Shown here: positions 7,906 through 16,380 of the stretch, in pieces
How positions within the stretch are numbered: the first letter of the stretch is position 1
Layout of the letters: each line of letters starts with the position of its first letter
NCBI RefSeq assembly: GCF_002858765.1
Contig: NZ_PJRP01000008.1
Span: 62,001-126,000 of the forward strand
Length of the DNA: 64,000 bases
Direction of reading: 5' to 3'
DNA from: Cupriavidus pauculus
GTDB taxonomy: Bacteria; Pseudomonadota; Gammaproteobacteria; Burkholderiales; Burkholderiaceae
Translations under genes and position numbers: made by a program
The notes under the pieces: model-generated
Told to the model about the DNA's origin: nothing
Database searches by the model: none
The model's input: the letters and a program-made list of their open reading frames with translations, nothing else

Positions 7906-9690
7906 ATGTCCCACGACGACCAGAACCCCAAAGGCGCCGCCCCGCGCCACGACATCGCGCCCGCCGCCGCCGCTACCGGCATCTCCAAGGGCCTGACCAA
8001 CTACGGGGACCAGGGCTTTTCGCTGTTCCTGCGCAAGGCATTCATCAAGGGCGCGGGCTACACCGACGACGCGCTGGACCGCCCGGTCATCGGCGTCGTC
8101 AACACGGGCAGCGCCTACAACCCCTGCCATGGCAATGCTCCCCAGCTCATCGAGGCCGTGAAGCGCGGCATCATGCTGGCCGGCGGCCTGCCGATGGACT
8201 TCCCGACGATCTCGATCCACGAGAGCTTTTCGGCGCCCACCAGCATGTACCTGCGCAACCTCATGTCGATGGACACCGAGGAAATGATCCGCGCGCAGCC
8301 GATGGATGCCGTGGTCCTGATCGGCGGCTGCGACAAGACCGTGCCCGCCCAGTTGATGGGCGCGGCGTCGGCCGGCATCCCCGCCATCCAGCTCATCACG
8401 GGGTCGATGCTGACGGGCTCGCACCGCAGCGAGCGCGTGGGTGCGTGCACCGACTGCCGCCGCTACTGGGGCAAGTTCCGTGCGGAAGAGATCGACGCCG
8501 AAGAGATTGCCGACGTCAACAACCAGCTGGTGGCCAGCGTGGGCACCTGCTCGGTGATGGGCACGGCCAGCACCATGGCCTGCATCGCCGAGGCCCTGGG
8601 CATGACGGTGCCCGGTGGCGCGTCGCCGCCGGCGGTCACCGCCGACCGCATCCGCGTAGCCGAGCAGACCGGCACGGAAGCCGTGCGCATTGCGCGCGAA
8701 CGCCTGACCATCGACAAGATCCTGACGCCCGCCGCCTTTGAAAACGCCATGCGCGTGCTGCTGGCGATTGGCGGCTCCACCAACGGCATCGTCCACCTGG
8801 CCGCCATCGCGGGCCGCCTGGGCTACGACATCGACTTGGCCGCGCTGGACAACATGGGCCGCGACACGCCAGTGCTGCTGGACCTGAAGCCGTCCGGCGA
8901 CCACTACATGGAAGACTTCCACCACGCGGGCGGCATGGCCACGCTGCTGCGCGAACTGAAGCCGCTGCTGAACCTGGACGCACTGACCGTGACCGGCCGC
9001 ACGCTGGGCGAGGAAATCGAGCGCGCCGGTCCGGGGTTCAAGCAAGACGTGGTGCGCACGCGCGACAACCCGATCTATCCGCAAGGCGGCATTGCCGTGC
9101 TGCGCGGCAACCTGGCCCCGGGCGGCGCCATCATCAAGCAGTCGGCGGCCCACCCGAAGCTGATGGAGCACGAGGGCCGCGCCGTGGTGTTCGAGAACGC
9201 CGCCGACCTGGCCAACCGCATCGACAGCGACGACCTGGACGTGACGGCCGACGACATCCTGGTGCTCAAGAACATCGGCCCGAAAGGCGCGCCCGGCATG
9301 CCCGAGGCGGGCTATATCCCGATTCCGCGCAAGCTGGCCCGCGCGGGCGTGAAGGACATCGTGCGCATTTCGGATGGCCGCATGAGCGGCACGGCATTCG
9401 GCACCATCGTGCTGCACGTGACGCCCGAATCGGCAATCGGGGGCCCGCTGGCCTACGTGCGCAACGGCGACCGCATCAGCCTGTCGGTGGCGCGCCGCGA
9501 CCTGACGCTGCATGTCAGCGACGACGAACTGGCCCGCCGCGCACAGGAAACGCCGGTGGTGGTGCCCACCGCCGACCGCGGCTACCGCAAGCTCTTTCTC
9601 ACCACCGTCAACCAGGCCGACCAGGGCGTGGACTTCGACTTCCTGCGCGCCGCCGAGACACGCGGCAAGGTGCCGGGCAGCGGCGCGTGA
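7906..9690 (+). CDS. IlvD/Edd-family dehydratase (probable sugar-acid dehydratase)
   Basis: 594 aa Fe-S dehydratase of the IlvD/Edd family. The three cysteines that hold the [2Fe-2S] cluster in pentonate dehydratases are present: C74 in NTGSAYNPCHGN, C142 in IGGCDKTVPAQ and C215 in VGTCSVMGTAS. The length (about 590 aa) and the HESFSAPTSM and YWGKFRAEEI stretches fit the arabinonate/xylonate dehydratase branch, which makes 2-keto-3-deoxy acids, rather than housekeeping IlvD. It is flanked by a divergent Bug receptor and by a GntR regulator 104 bases downstream, a typical local catabolic unit. The start at 7906 (MSHDDQ) is chosen over an upstream in-frame ATG at 7813 that would add 31 residues without family character. 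Exact sugar acid not resolvable. Confidence 0.88.
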   Translation: MSHDDQNPKGAAPRHDIAPAAAATGISKGLTNYGDQGFSLFLRKAFIKGAGYTDDALDRPVIGVVNTGSAYNPCHGNAPQLIEAVKRGIMLAGGLPMDFPTISIHESFSAPTSMYLRNLMSMDTEEMIRAQPMDAVVLIGGCDKTVPAQLMGAASAGIPAIQLITGSMLTGSHRSERVGACTDCRRYWGKFRAEEIDAEEIADVNNQLVASVGTCSVMGTASTMACIAEALGMTVPGGASPPAVTADRIRVAEQTGTEAVRIARERLTIDKILTPAAFENAMRVLLAIGGSTNGIVHLAAIAGRLGYDIDLAALDNMGRDTPVLLDLKPSGDHYMEDFHHAGGMATLLRELKPLLNLDALTVTGRTLGEEIERAGPGFKQDVVRTRDNPIYPQGGIAVLRGNLAPGGAIIKQSAAHPKLMEHEGRAVVFENAADLANRIDSDDLDVTADDILVLKNIGPKGAPGMPEAGYIPIPRKLARAGVKDIVRISDGRMSGTAFGTIVLHVTPESAIGGPLAYVRNGDRISLSVARRDLTLHVSDDELARRAQETPVVVPTADRGYRKLFLTTVNQADQGVDFDFLRAAETRGKVPGSGA

Positions 9691-9794
9691 CCTGCGGCGG
9701 AACAGGCGCCATGGACGGCAAAATCGGTCAGAATGTCGGCTTTATTGCGACTCGCCACCCAGTGCCGGGGCCCAGCCCCGGCGCGATTCACCCG

Positions 9795-10490
9795 ATGCCC
9801 AGTTCCGACTTGCGCAGCCCCGCCGCCGGCGCCGAAGCCGCCCCCCTCGCCCACGACCCGCTGGACGCGATTGTCGCCACGCTCGAAGAAGACATCGTCT
9901 TTGGCCGGCTGCACCCCCGGGAGCGGCTGGTCGAGGACGATCTGATGGAGCGGTTTGGCGTCAAGCGGCACGTGGTCAGGGACGCACTGACCGCGCTGGA
10001 CCGCCTCGGGCTGGTGGAACGCCGCAAGAACGTGGGCGCGGTGGTGCGCTCGTTCTCGGTCCAGGAAGTGACCGAGCTGTACGAGGTGCGCGGCATGCTG
10101 GAGACCGAGGCTGCCCGGCGCATCGACCTGCAGCGCGTGCCGGCGCACCTGGACACGCTGATCGCCATCCAGCAGCAGCACGACACGGCCGTGGCCGCCG
10201 GTGATGCGCGCACGGTGTTCCGCGTCAACCTGGCCTTCCACCGCGAACTGTTCAGCCTCTGCGGCAACCAGACACTGCAAAAGGCCATCGCAGAATTTGC
10301 GCGGCAGACGCATCCGATCCGCTTTGCGTCGCTGGTATCGGCCGAGTACCGCGAGCGCGCCCGCCAGGAACACTGGCAGATGATCGAGGCCCTCAAGGCC
10401 GGCGACATCGACGGGCTGGTGGCGCTGTGCGCCAGCCACCTGCTGCCGTCGCGCGATGCCTATCTGAACGCGCAGCAGTACCGGGGCTGA
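9795..10490 (+). CDS. GntR-family (FadR/FCD subfamily) transcriptional regulator
   Basis: 231 aa regulator from the chosen start. A GntR winged helix lies at about 20-85 (ATLEEDIVFGRLHPRERLVED, FGVKRHVVRDALTALDRLGL) and an all-helical FCD ligand-binding domain follows, with ELYEVRGMLETEAARR and the metal-site His pattern NLAFHRELFSLCGN. In-frame starts at 9711 and at 9687 (GTG overlapping the dehydratase stop) are also open; none has a strong ribosome site, and 9795 gives the usual short lead before the helix-turn-helix. Its place after the dehydratase suggests it represses that gene and the Bug gene until a sugar acid binds. Confident for the family, less for the start. Confidence 0.88.
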   Translation: MPSSDLRSPAAGAEAAPLAHDPLDAIVATLEEDIVFGRLHPRERLVEDDLMERFGVKRHVVRDALTALDRLGLVERRKNVGAVVRSFSVQEVTELYEVRGMLETEAARRIDLQRVPAHLDTLIAIQQQHDTAVAAGDARTVFRVNLAFHRELFSLCGNQTLQKAIAEFARQTHPIRFASLVSAEYRERARQEHWQMIEALKAGDIDGLVALCASHLLPSRDAYLNAQQYRG

Positions 10491-10523
10491 TTTCCGGCTC
10501 CGGGCGTCTGATTCCGGCGCCTT

Positions 10524-10567
10524 TTCCGGCTCTTATTCCGGCTCTTATTCCGGCTCTTATTCCGGCT
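10524..10567. repeat. 12-base tandem repeat spanning a stop codon
   Basis: The unit TTCCGGCTCTTA is repeated head to tail at 10524-10535, 10536-10547 and 10548-10559, followed by a partial fourth copy (10560-10567). On the minus strand the third unit ends exactly with the TAA stop of the Bug gene, and because the unit is 12 bases the same in-frame stop recurs in each copy. Copy number can change without changing the protein. Confidence 0.9.
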
Positions 10568-11531
10568 GGATACCAGCCTGTTTCACCAGTTGCCCCCAAC
10601 GGTCCACCTCGCTGCGCAGCCGGTCGCCCAGTTGCGCCGGCGTGGACGCCTTGAGGTCGATACCCTGGCTGTCCAGGCGCGCCCGGGTCTGCGGATTGGC
10701 CAGCGCCGCGCGGACTTCATCGCCCAGCCGGTTGACCACCGCCGTCGGCGTGCGCGCCGGGGCCACCAGGGCCCACCACTGACTCACCTGCAAGGCCGGC
10801 AGCTTCGCCTCGGCAGACGTCGGCACATTCGGCAGCGCGGCGATCCGCGACGGCCCCGTCACCATCAGCGCCGTGATCTTGCCGCCGCCAAGCAGGCTGC
10901 TGCCGCTGGCCAGCGTCGCAAAATGGCCAGAAACCAGTTGGGCGGAAACATCGGTCAGCGCCGGGGCCGACCCGCGATAGGGCACGGCGTCGACGGGAAT
11001 GGCCGCTTGCGTCTCCAGCATCCTGGCCGCCAGATGGCTGATCGTGCCGTTGCCGCTCGTGGCCATCTGCATCGGCTTGCCGGACTGGCGTGCATCGGTC
11101 AGGAATCGCTGGACGTCGCCGGGCCGGTAACGCGCACTGTCCGCGAACAGCACCAGCGGCGATTCGCCAAGCAGCGACACCGGCGTGAAATCGCGCAACA
11201 CATCGTAGGACATCTGGCGAAACACCGATGGCGCGACGGTATGGGCCAGTTCGATCACACCGAGCGTATAGCCATCGGGCGCGGCCTTCGCCACGGCTTC
11301 GGCGCCGATGCGGCCCGAGGCGCCCGCGCGGTTTTCGACCACCACCGGCTGGCCCATCGATTCGCTCATCCGTTGCGCCACGGCGCGCGCCAGGGCATCG
11401 GTGCTGCCGCCTGCCGCCCATGGCACGATCAGGCGGATCGGCTTGTCGGGGTAGCCGGCCGCATGGGCCACCGGCACGTGTACCGCCGCCAGGCCGACGG
11501 AAAAGATGGCGCTCAGGTAACGCAACGTCAT
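10557..11531 (-). CDS. Bug-family (TctC) periplasmic solute-binding protein
   Basis: 324 aa exported Bug/TctC receptor. The signal peptide runs to about residue 24 (RYLSAIFSVGLAAVHVPVAHA), followed by YPDKPIRLIVPWAAGGSTDA and the ligand-site VVVENRAGASGRIG. The ATG at 11531 is chosen because AAGGAG lies six bases upstream; the in-frame ATG at 11546 lies before this site and would use it as coding sequence. It follows the threonine-synthase-like gene by 19 bases on the same strand, so both are probably one transcript under the LysR gene at 12858. The C terminus lies at the edge of a tandem repeat that multiplies its stop codon. Ligand unknown, perhaps an amino or hydroxy acid used by the PLP enzyme. 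Confidence 0.9.
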   Translation of the reverse strand: MTLRYLSAIFSVGLAAVHVPVAHAAGYPDKPIRLIVPWAAGGSTDALARAVAQRMSESMGQPVVVENRAGASGRIGAEAVAKAAPDGYTLGVIELAHTVAPSVFRQMSYDVLRDFTPVSLLGESPLVLFADSARYRPGDVQRFLTDARQSGKPMQMATSGNGTISHLAARMLETQAAIPVDAVPYRGSAPALTDVSAQLVSGHFATLASGSSLLGGGKITALMVTGPSRIAALPNVPTSAEAKLPALQVSQWWALVAPARTPTAVVNRLGDEVRAALANPQTRARLDSQGIDLKASTPAQLGDRLRSEVDRWGQLVKQAGIQPE

Positions 11532-11550
11532 GGGGGGCTCCTTCATGGCT

Positions 11551-12783
11551 CTAGTTTGTGATCTGTGCCGGGTCACGATCGCCGCGCGCCGTCAGCATGA
11601 GCAGAACGGTTTCCGACGGATCGATGCGGCCATCGGCGCGCAGCATCTGCGCGGCGGCGAGTCCGGCGCCTGCGCAGAGTTCGACCCAGAATCCGGCGGC
11701 GGCCAGATGGCCGGTGCCCGCGCGCGCGGCGTCATCGCCCACGACAATCGCGCCGCCACCTGATCGCGTGGCCGCATGCACCTGCTGGGCAGTGACGGTG
11801 GACCCGGCCGTGGAAAACTGCTGCGTCGCGCCCGCGAAATCCGCCTGCTGCGACGCCCCGCCCAGCACGCTGGCCAGGCGCGGAAAGGGTTCGACGGCCC
11901 ACAGCTTCGGCACGCGGGCCAGATGTCCCATCCTCACGAGGTCGCGCAGCGCGCTGTAGAGTCCCCACAGCAGGTCGCCCCGCGCGGTGGGCACCATCAC
12001 GTGATCGGGCAGGCAGCCCTGGTGCACCCATTCGAGCGCGGCGGCGCGATAGCCTTCCACGCCAAACACCGGGCTGCCGACGGCTGGCAGGCTGTAGTTC
12101 GTCAGCGCGAAGGCACCCTCTTCCCGTACGCGGCGGCGCACGTGATCCCAGCGCGCATGTCCGGTCTCGCAAATGACGCGCCTCGCGCCGTAGTGGCGCA
12201 GCGCCACGTCGAACACGGCAGGCAGGTCTCGATAGGTGGCCACCTCGCACGCCAGCCCGGCGGCGGCGCAGTAGGCAGCCACCGACACCGCCGCGTTGCC
12301 GCTGGACGCCAGCACCACGTCGCGCGCGCCGGACGCCAGCGCGCGGCTGACGGCCTGGGCCGACATGCGGTCCTTGTGCGAGCCGGTCGGGTTGGCGCCT
12401 TCGTTCTTGATCCAGACGGCCGCCACGCCGGTCAGTGTAGCCAGCGCCGGAACTGACAGGCAGGGCGTGGCGCCCTCGCCCAGCGTCACGCCGTCCAGAT
12501 AGGGCATCCAGTGTCCCCAGCGATAACCCTGGCTTTTTGGTGCAAAATCTAGCGCCGGCGCATTGTCTCCCGCTTCGTCGACCCCTTCGTTGACCCCTTC
12601 ATAAACCGCTTCGAGACTGCTTGGTCGACCCTGGCCGGCGCAGGCTGGACAACCCTCCGGCAGGTCGGCTACCGGGTAGACCTCGCCGCAGGTCACGCAT
12701 TGCAAGGCGCGTAGCACGGGATTGACGGTCGGCACAGGGCCGGGCGTATGGATGTGGGGCATGGCGACGGACTGGAATGGCAT
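11551..12783 (-). CDS. PLP-dependent enzyme, threonine synthase-like, with zinc ribbon
   Basis: 410 aa fold-type II PLP enzyme resembling threonine synthase. A rubredoxin-like zinc ribbon opens it (C29, C32, C45, C48). The PLP lysine is K137 in NPTGSHKDRM and the phosphate-binding loop is ASSGNAAVS at about 167-175. It is not in a homoserine/threonine operon and is shorter than the housekeeping ThrC of proteobacteria. It is co-oriented with a Bug receptor and divergent from a LysR gene, so a catabolic lyase or deaminase role toward an imported hydroxy amino acid or diaminoacid is more likely than threonine synthesis; this is inference. Starts at 12783 or 12762 are both possible, and neither has a clear ribosome site. 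Confidence 0.82.
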   Translation of the reverse strand: MPFQSVAMPHIHTPGPVPTVNPVLRALQCVTCGEVYPVADLPEGCPACAGQGRPSSLEAVYEGVNEGVDEAGDNAPALDFAPKSQGYRWGHWMPYLDGVTLGEGATPCLSVPALATLTGVAAVWIKNEGANPTGSHKDRMSAQAVSRALASGARDVVLASSGNAAVSVAAYCAAAGLACEVATYRDLPAVFDVALRHYGARRVICETGHARWDHVRRRVREEGAFALTNYSLPAVGSPVFGVEGYRAAALEWVHQGCLPDHVMVPTARGDLLWGLYSALRDLVRMGHLARVPKLWAVEPFPRLASVLGGASQQADFAGATQQFSTAGSTVTAQQVHAATRSGGGAIVVGDDAARAGTGHLAAAGFWVELCAGAGLAAAQMLRADGRIDPSETVLLMLTARGDRDPAQITN

Positions 12784-12839
12784 GACGGCGAGTCTACGGG
12801 CAGACGCGCCGCCGCGACGCAAGCCATCCGTCGTTTTTG

Positions 12840-12854
12840 ATAAGCCAAACTTAT
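12840..12854. promoter_or_regulatory. ATAAG-N5-CTTAT palindrome, probable LysR box
   Basis: ATAAG (12840-12844), five bases, CTTAT (12850-12854): a perfect inverted repeat with the T/A-rich arms and 15-base span typical of LysR recognition sites. It lies just before the start of the LysR gene at 12858 and 57 bases from the start of the PLP enzyme gene, so it probably serves autorepression and activation of the divergent operon. Confidence 0.5.
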
Positions 12855-12857
12855 AGG

Positions 12858-13790
12858 ATGAGGATGGACAAGACAGCCGAGGCAGCCGCCGGGCAGACCG
12901 TCAGCGCGCGGCAGATCGAGGTGTTCCGCATGGTCATGCGGCTGGGCTCCGCGCGCCGCGCCGCCGAAGCGCTGCATATCAGCCAGCCGGCGGTGACCCA
13001 GATCGTGCTGCAACTCGAAAAATCGGCACGGCTCAGGCTGTTCGACCGCAGCAAGGGCCGCATGGTCCCGACCGCCGAGGCGGCCGCGCTGATGGACGAA
13101 GTCGAGCGCGTCTACGTGGGCCTGGACGCCGTGCAGCGCAAGATCGACCTGCTGCGCTCGCACGAGGACACCGTGCTACGCGTGGGCGCCCTGCACGCGA
13201 TGGCCGCCAGCGTGATGCCGCTGGCGGTGGCCAACTTCACGCACAGCTATCCGCGCAGCCATTGCCGGCTGGAGGTGGACAGTTCGCGCGGACTGCGCGA
13301 ACGGCTGCTGCAGCGCGAGCTCGATCTGGCCTTCATGGGCGATGAAGTGGACACCAGCGGGCTGACCGCCTCGGAGTTCTACGCCGTGCCGGCGGTCTGC
13401 ATCGTGCCGGCCACGCACCCGTTTGCCGCACGGGGCCGCATCGGCGTGGCTGACCTGGCCGATGCGCCACTGATCGGCCTGGATGCCGCCGACCCAGCCC
13501 AACGCCAATTGCAATCGGCCTTCGCCGGACACGGCCACACGCCCCGGTTCGTCGCCACGACGCCATACAGCCACACGCAATGCGCACTGGTGCTGGCCGG
13601 GGTGGGCCTGGCCATCACCAACCCGCTGGTGGCGCGCACCTATACCGCGCTGGGGCTGCGCAGCGTGCCGTTTGGCGGCGCGGTGCATTTCCGGGCCATC
13701 CTGGCGTTTCACCCAGGCCAGGGACAATCCACGGCGGCACAGCAGTTTGTGCGGCTGTGCCGCCAGCGTGTGGAAGACCTGCTGCGCTGA
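12858..13790 (+). CDS. LysR-family transcriptional regulator
   Basis: 310 aa LysR regulator. The helix-turn-helix is at about residues 15-72 (SARQIEVFRMVMRLGSARRA, HISQPAVTQIVLQLEKSARL), then the effector domain with HAMAASVMPLAVANFT and IGLDAADPAQ. It is divergent from the PLP enzyme and Bug genes across a 74-base gap holding an ATAAG-N5-CTTAT box and is presumably their regulator. The ATG at 12858 is chosen; a TTG at 12837 upstream and an ATG at 12864 downstream are alternatives. The gene ends ten bases before the end of the convergent acdS gene. Confidence 0.9.
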   Translation: MRMDKTAEAAAGQTVSARQIEVFRMVMRLGSARRAAEALHISQPAVTQIVLQLEKSARLRLFDRSKGRMVPTAEAAALMDEVERVYVGLDAVQRKIDLLRSHEDTVLRVGALHAMAASVMPLAVANFTHSYPRSHCRLEVDSSRGLRERLLQRELDLAFMGDEVDTSGLTASEFYAVPAVCIVPATHPFAARGRIGVADLADAPLIGLDAADPAQRQLQSAFAGHGHTPRFVATTPYSHTQCALVLAGVGLAITNPLVARTYTALGLRSVPFGGAVHFRAILAFHPGQGQSTAAQQFVRLCRQRVEDLLR

Positions 13791-13800
13791 TGCGCGCCGC

Positions 13801-14817
13801 TCAGCCGTTGCGGAACAGGAAGCTGTACGCGCTCAACGCGGGCGCACCGCCCAGGTGGGCATAAAGCACGCGCGAACCGGCCGGGAATTCGCCCCGCCGC
13901 ACCATGTCGATCATGCCGTGCATCGACTTGCCTTCGTAGACGGGGTCGGTCATCACGCCTTCGTACCGCGCGCAGGTGCGGATGGCCTCCAGCGTGCCTT
14001 CCGACGGCAGGCCATATTCGGGGCCGCCGTAGCGCGTGTCGAGCACCACATCGCCATCGGCAATGTCACGATCCAGCTCCACCAGCCCGGCCGTATGCCT
14101 GGCGATACGCAGGATCTGCGCGCGGGTCTGCGCCGGCTTGGCCGATGCGTCGATGCCGATGACGCGGTCAGCCCGGCCATCGGCCGCAAAGCCCACCACC
14201 ATGCCGGCCTGCGTGCTGCCCGTGACCGAGCACACGACGATGTAGTCGAACCTGAAGCCCAGTTCGGCTTCCTGCGCGCGCACTTCCTCGGCAAACCCGA
14301 CAAACCCGAGGCCGCCAAGCGGATGCTCCGAACAGCCGGCGGGTATCGGGTACGGCTTGCCGCCGGCCTGGCGTACGCTGTCCATGGCCTCTTCCCAACT
14401 CTTGCGGATGCCGATATCGAAGCCGTCGGCCACCAGCCGCACGTCCGCTCCCATCATGCGCGACATCTGGATATTGCCCACCCGGTCGTAGACGGCATCG
14501 GCATAGTTGACCCAGTTTTCCTGCACCAGCACGCACTTCAGCCCCAGGTGGGCGGCCACGGCGGCCACCTGGCGCGTCTGGTTGGACTGGATGCCGCCGA
14601 TCGACACCAGGGTGTCGCAGCCTTGTGCCAGGGCATCAGGAATCAGGTATTCGAGCTTGCGGGTCTTGTTGCCGCCAAATGCCAGGCCGCTGTTGCAGTC
14701 TTCGCGCTTGGCGTAGAGCGCCACCTTGCCGCCGAGATGGTCGGACAGGCGCTGCAGCGGCTGGATTGGGGTGGGACCGAACGTCAGGGCGTGGCGGGGG
14801 AAACGCTTCAGGTTCAT
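13801..14817 (-). CDS. acdS: 1-aminocyclopropane-1-carboxylate (ACC) deaminase
   Basis: 338 aa PLP enzyme that splits ACC, the ethylene precursor of plants, to 2-oxobutyrate and ammonia in the cytoplasm. It matches characterised AcdS in length and throughout the sequence ([49 protein letters not shown]). K51 binds PLP, and the two residues used to tell true ACC deaminases from D-cysteine desulfhydrases, E295 (PVYEGKS) and L322 (YAHLGG), are both present. A GGAG ribosome site lies eight bases before the ATG. The Lrp-type acdR gene is divergent across 143 bases. This gene is typical of plant-associated bacteria, where it lowers plant stress ethylene and supplies nitrogen. Confidence 0.96.
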   Translation of the reverse strand: MNLKRFPRHALTFGPTPIQPLQRLSDHLGGKVALYAKREDCNSGLAFGGNKTRKLEYLIPDALAQGCDTLVSIGGIQSNQTRQVAAVAAHLGLKCVLVQENWVNYADAVYDRVGNIQMSRMMGADVRLVADGFDIGIRKSWEEAMDSVRQAGGKPYPIPAGCSEHPLGGLGFVGFAEEVRAQEAELGFRFDYIVVCSVTGSTQAGMVVGFAADGRADRVIGIDASAKPAQTRAQILRIARHTAGLVELDRDIADGDVVLDTRYGGPEYGLPSEGTLEAIRTCARYEGVMTDPVYEGKSMHGMIDMVRRGEFPAGSRVLYAHLGGAPALSAYSFLFRNG

Positions 14818-14886
14818 GGCGGCTGCTCCAGGGTGGTTGAGGGCGATGGACTCAATCCTAGAAAAAAAGCCGCGAAACGTGCTTGC

Positions 14887-14938
14887 AAAGAACGGAGCCT
14901 GGAAACACTATTCCTTAACACGAGACCTCTCGTTCTTT
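14887..14938. promoter_or_regulatory. inverted AAAGAACG repeat in the acdS/acdR promoter
   Basis: AAAGAACG (14887-14894) and its exact reverse complement CGTTCTTT (14931-14938) face each other across 36 bases within the shared promoter of acdS and acdR. Two inverted half-sites about four helical turns apart fit cooperative binding by an Lrp-type octamer or dimer of dimers, as known for AcdR control of acdS. The binding itself is inference. Confidence 0.45.
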
Positions 14939-14960
14939 CATTTCTTCCGGTAAATCCACC

Positions 14961-15500
14961 TTGAAAGAAACAAAATTTCGCACCAGGTCCGCGCAGCCGG
15001 GGGCACCCGCCGCGCCGGCAGCGCCAGCCCCGGCGCACGTCGACACGCTGGACCGCGCCGACAAGGCGATCCTGCGCGCGCTGCAGCAGGATGCGTCAAT
15101 CTCCAACGTGGCGCTGGCGGCCAAGGTGAGCCTGAGCCCGCCGGCTTGCCTGCGTCGCGTGGAGCGGCTCAAGGAAATGGGCCTGATCCGCGGCATCGTG
15201 GCGCTGCTGGACCCCAAGGCGCTCGACGCGGGCATGCTGGTGATGATCGGCGTGGTGCTCGACCGATCCACGCCCGAATCCTTCGCACAGTTCGAGACAG
15301 CCGCACAGAAAGTGTCGGGGTGCATGGAATGTCACGTGGTCACCGGCGAATTCGATTACTTCATGCTGGTGCGCACCCGGGACAGCGAGAGCTTCAATCG
15401 GCTGCACGCGGAGCAGCTGCTTTACCTGCCCGGCGTGCGTCAAATCCGCTCGTTCATGGTGCTCAAGCAGGTGCTGTCGACGACGCAGTTCCCCTTTTGA
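14961..15500 (+). CDS. acdR: Lrp/AsnC-family regulator of acdS
   Basis: 179 aa Lrp/AsnC regulator. After a low-complexity Ala/Pro lead of about 25 residues comes the helix-turn-helix (LDRADKAILRALQQDASISN, LSPPACLRRVERLKEMGLI), then the RAM ligand-binding domain with VMIGVVLDRSTPESFAQFE and CHVVTGEFDYFMLVRTRD. It is divergent from acdS, the arrangement known for acdR, which activates acdS in the presence of ACC or leucine-related signals. The TTG at 14961 is the only conventional initiator before the helix-turn-helix, since an in-frame stop lies at 14916 and no ATG or GTG occurs; the ribosome site is poor. The Ala/Pro lead is longer than in most Lrp proteins. Confidence 0.9.
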   Translation: MKETKFRTRSAQPGAPAAPAAPAPAHVDTLDRADKAILRALQQDASISNVALAAKVSLSPPACLRRVERLKEMGLIRGIVALLDPKALDAGMLVMIGVVLDRSTPESFAQFETAAQKVSGCMECHVVTGEFDYFMLVRTRDSESFNRLHAEQLLYLPGVRQIRSFMVLKQVLSTTQFPF

Positions 15501-15563
15501 CAAAAGGCCTGGCGGCGATCTCGGGTAGACTCTCATGTCTTGAATACCCACATCACGTTTTTC

Positions 15564-16253
15564 ATGCTTCCTACGGACCTGGCTGGCGCCGACGGCGACC
15601 AGAGTGCTTCGTTGCCGCGTTCCGAGCGGGCCTATCAACAACTGCGTGCCGCCATCCAGGCAGGCCAGCTGCTACCGGGAACCCGTCTGCGTGAAGTCGA
15701 GCTGGCCGAAACGCTCGGCCTGTCGCGCACGCCGGTACGCGAGGCGCTGTCCCGGCTGGAATCCGAAGGCCTGGTCGTCAACGAGCCAAACCGCGGCATG
15801 ATGGTGACCCGGCTCGATGCCAGCATGGTCAGCGAGCTCTACGTGATGCGTGAAGTGCTGGAGTCTACGGCGGCCGCGCTGGCGGCACGTCATGCCACGG
15901 ACGTGGAAATTTCGCTGCTGCGCGATATCGTCGAGCGCGACCTGTCGTTTGCGGCGGATCCGGACAAGCTGGCGATGAACAACCGCCTGTTCCACGAAAC
16001 CTTGCACCGCTGCGCGCACAACCGCTATCTGCTCAAGACCCTGCGGTCGCTGCACGAATCGATGGCGCTGCTGGGCCGGTCCACGCTGGCCGTGCCGGGG
16101 CGGGCCCGTGGGTCGTACGAGGAGCACATGGCACTGGTCGAGGCCCTGGAAGCCCGCAATCCAGAGCAGGCCGAACTGATCACCCGCCGCCATATCCAGC
16201 AGGCTTACAAGGTACGGCTGTCGCTGTGGATCGAGGAACAGTCCAGCACCTGA
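15564..16253 (+). CDS. GntR-family (FCD) transcriptional regulator
   Basis: 229 aa regulator with a GntR winged helix at about 12-80 (AYQQLRAAIQAGQLLPGTRL, LGLSRTPVREALSRLESEGL) and an FCD effector domain with ELYVMREVLESTAAALAARH and RLFHETLHRCAHNRYLLKTL, which carries the usual metal-site His. It follows acdR by 63 bases on the same strand but is not a known part of acd operons; a strong terminator lies 34 bases after its stop. A TTG at 15540 would add eight residues; the ATG at 15564 is preferred. Target unknown. Confidence 0.9.
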   Translation: MLPTDLAGADGDQSASLPRSERAYQQLRAAIQAGQLLPGTRLREVELAETLGLSRTPVREALSRLESEGLVVNEPNRGMMVTRLDASMVSELYVMREVLESTAAALAARHATDVEISLLRDIVERDLSFAADPDKLAMNNRLFHETLHRCAHNRYLLKTLRSLHESMALLGRSTLAVPGRARGSYEEHMALVEALEARNPEQAELITRRHIQQAYKVRLSLWIEEQSST

Positions 16254-16286
16254 GCGTTTGCACCCTGCCTTGCCGCTTGACCCATC

Positions 16287-16316
16287 ATGGCCCCGCTCAG
16301 ACGGGGCCATTGTTTT
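16287..16316 (+). terminator. rho-independent terminator after the GntR gene
   Basis: ATGGCCCCG (16287-16295) pairs with CGGGGCCAT (16302-16310) over a six-base loop and is followed by TGTTTT. The stem is nine base pairs and GC-rich. It closes the transcript of the GntR gene that ends at 16253. Confidence 0.85.
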
Positions 16317-16380
16317 AAAAGCCCGAAAAGTGTGTTCCGCCGTTGCGCTTTTTCGCAACGATACGCCGCGTTATCGTGTG

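Noticed and set aside
7906-9690. Reading the gene as ilvD of branched-chain amino acid synthesis
   Set aside because: The length, the three cluster cysteines in the pentonate dehydratase arrangement and the Bug/GntR context fit a sugar-acid dehydratase better.
11551-12783. Reading the gene as housekeeping thrC
   Set aside because: Fold and PLP lysine fit, but the local Bug/LysR context and lack of homoserine genes argue against threonine synthesis.
16341-16360. CGTTGCG-CTTTTT-CGCAACG hairpin as a terminator
   Set aside because: The stem is good but no T-run follows; it is more likely a palindromic operator or part of the small RNA leader.
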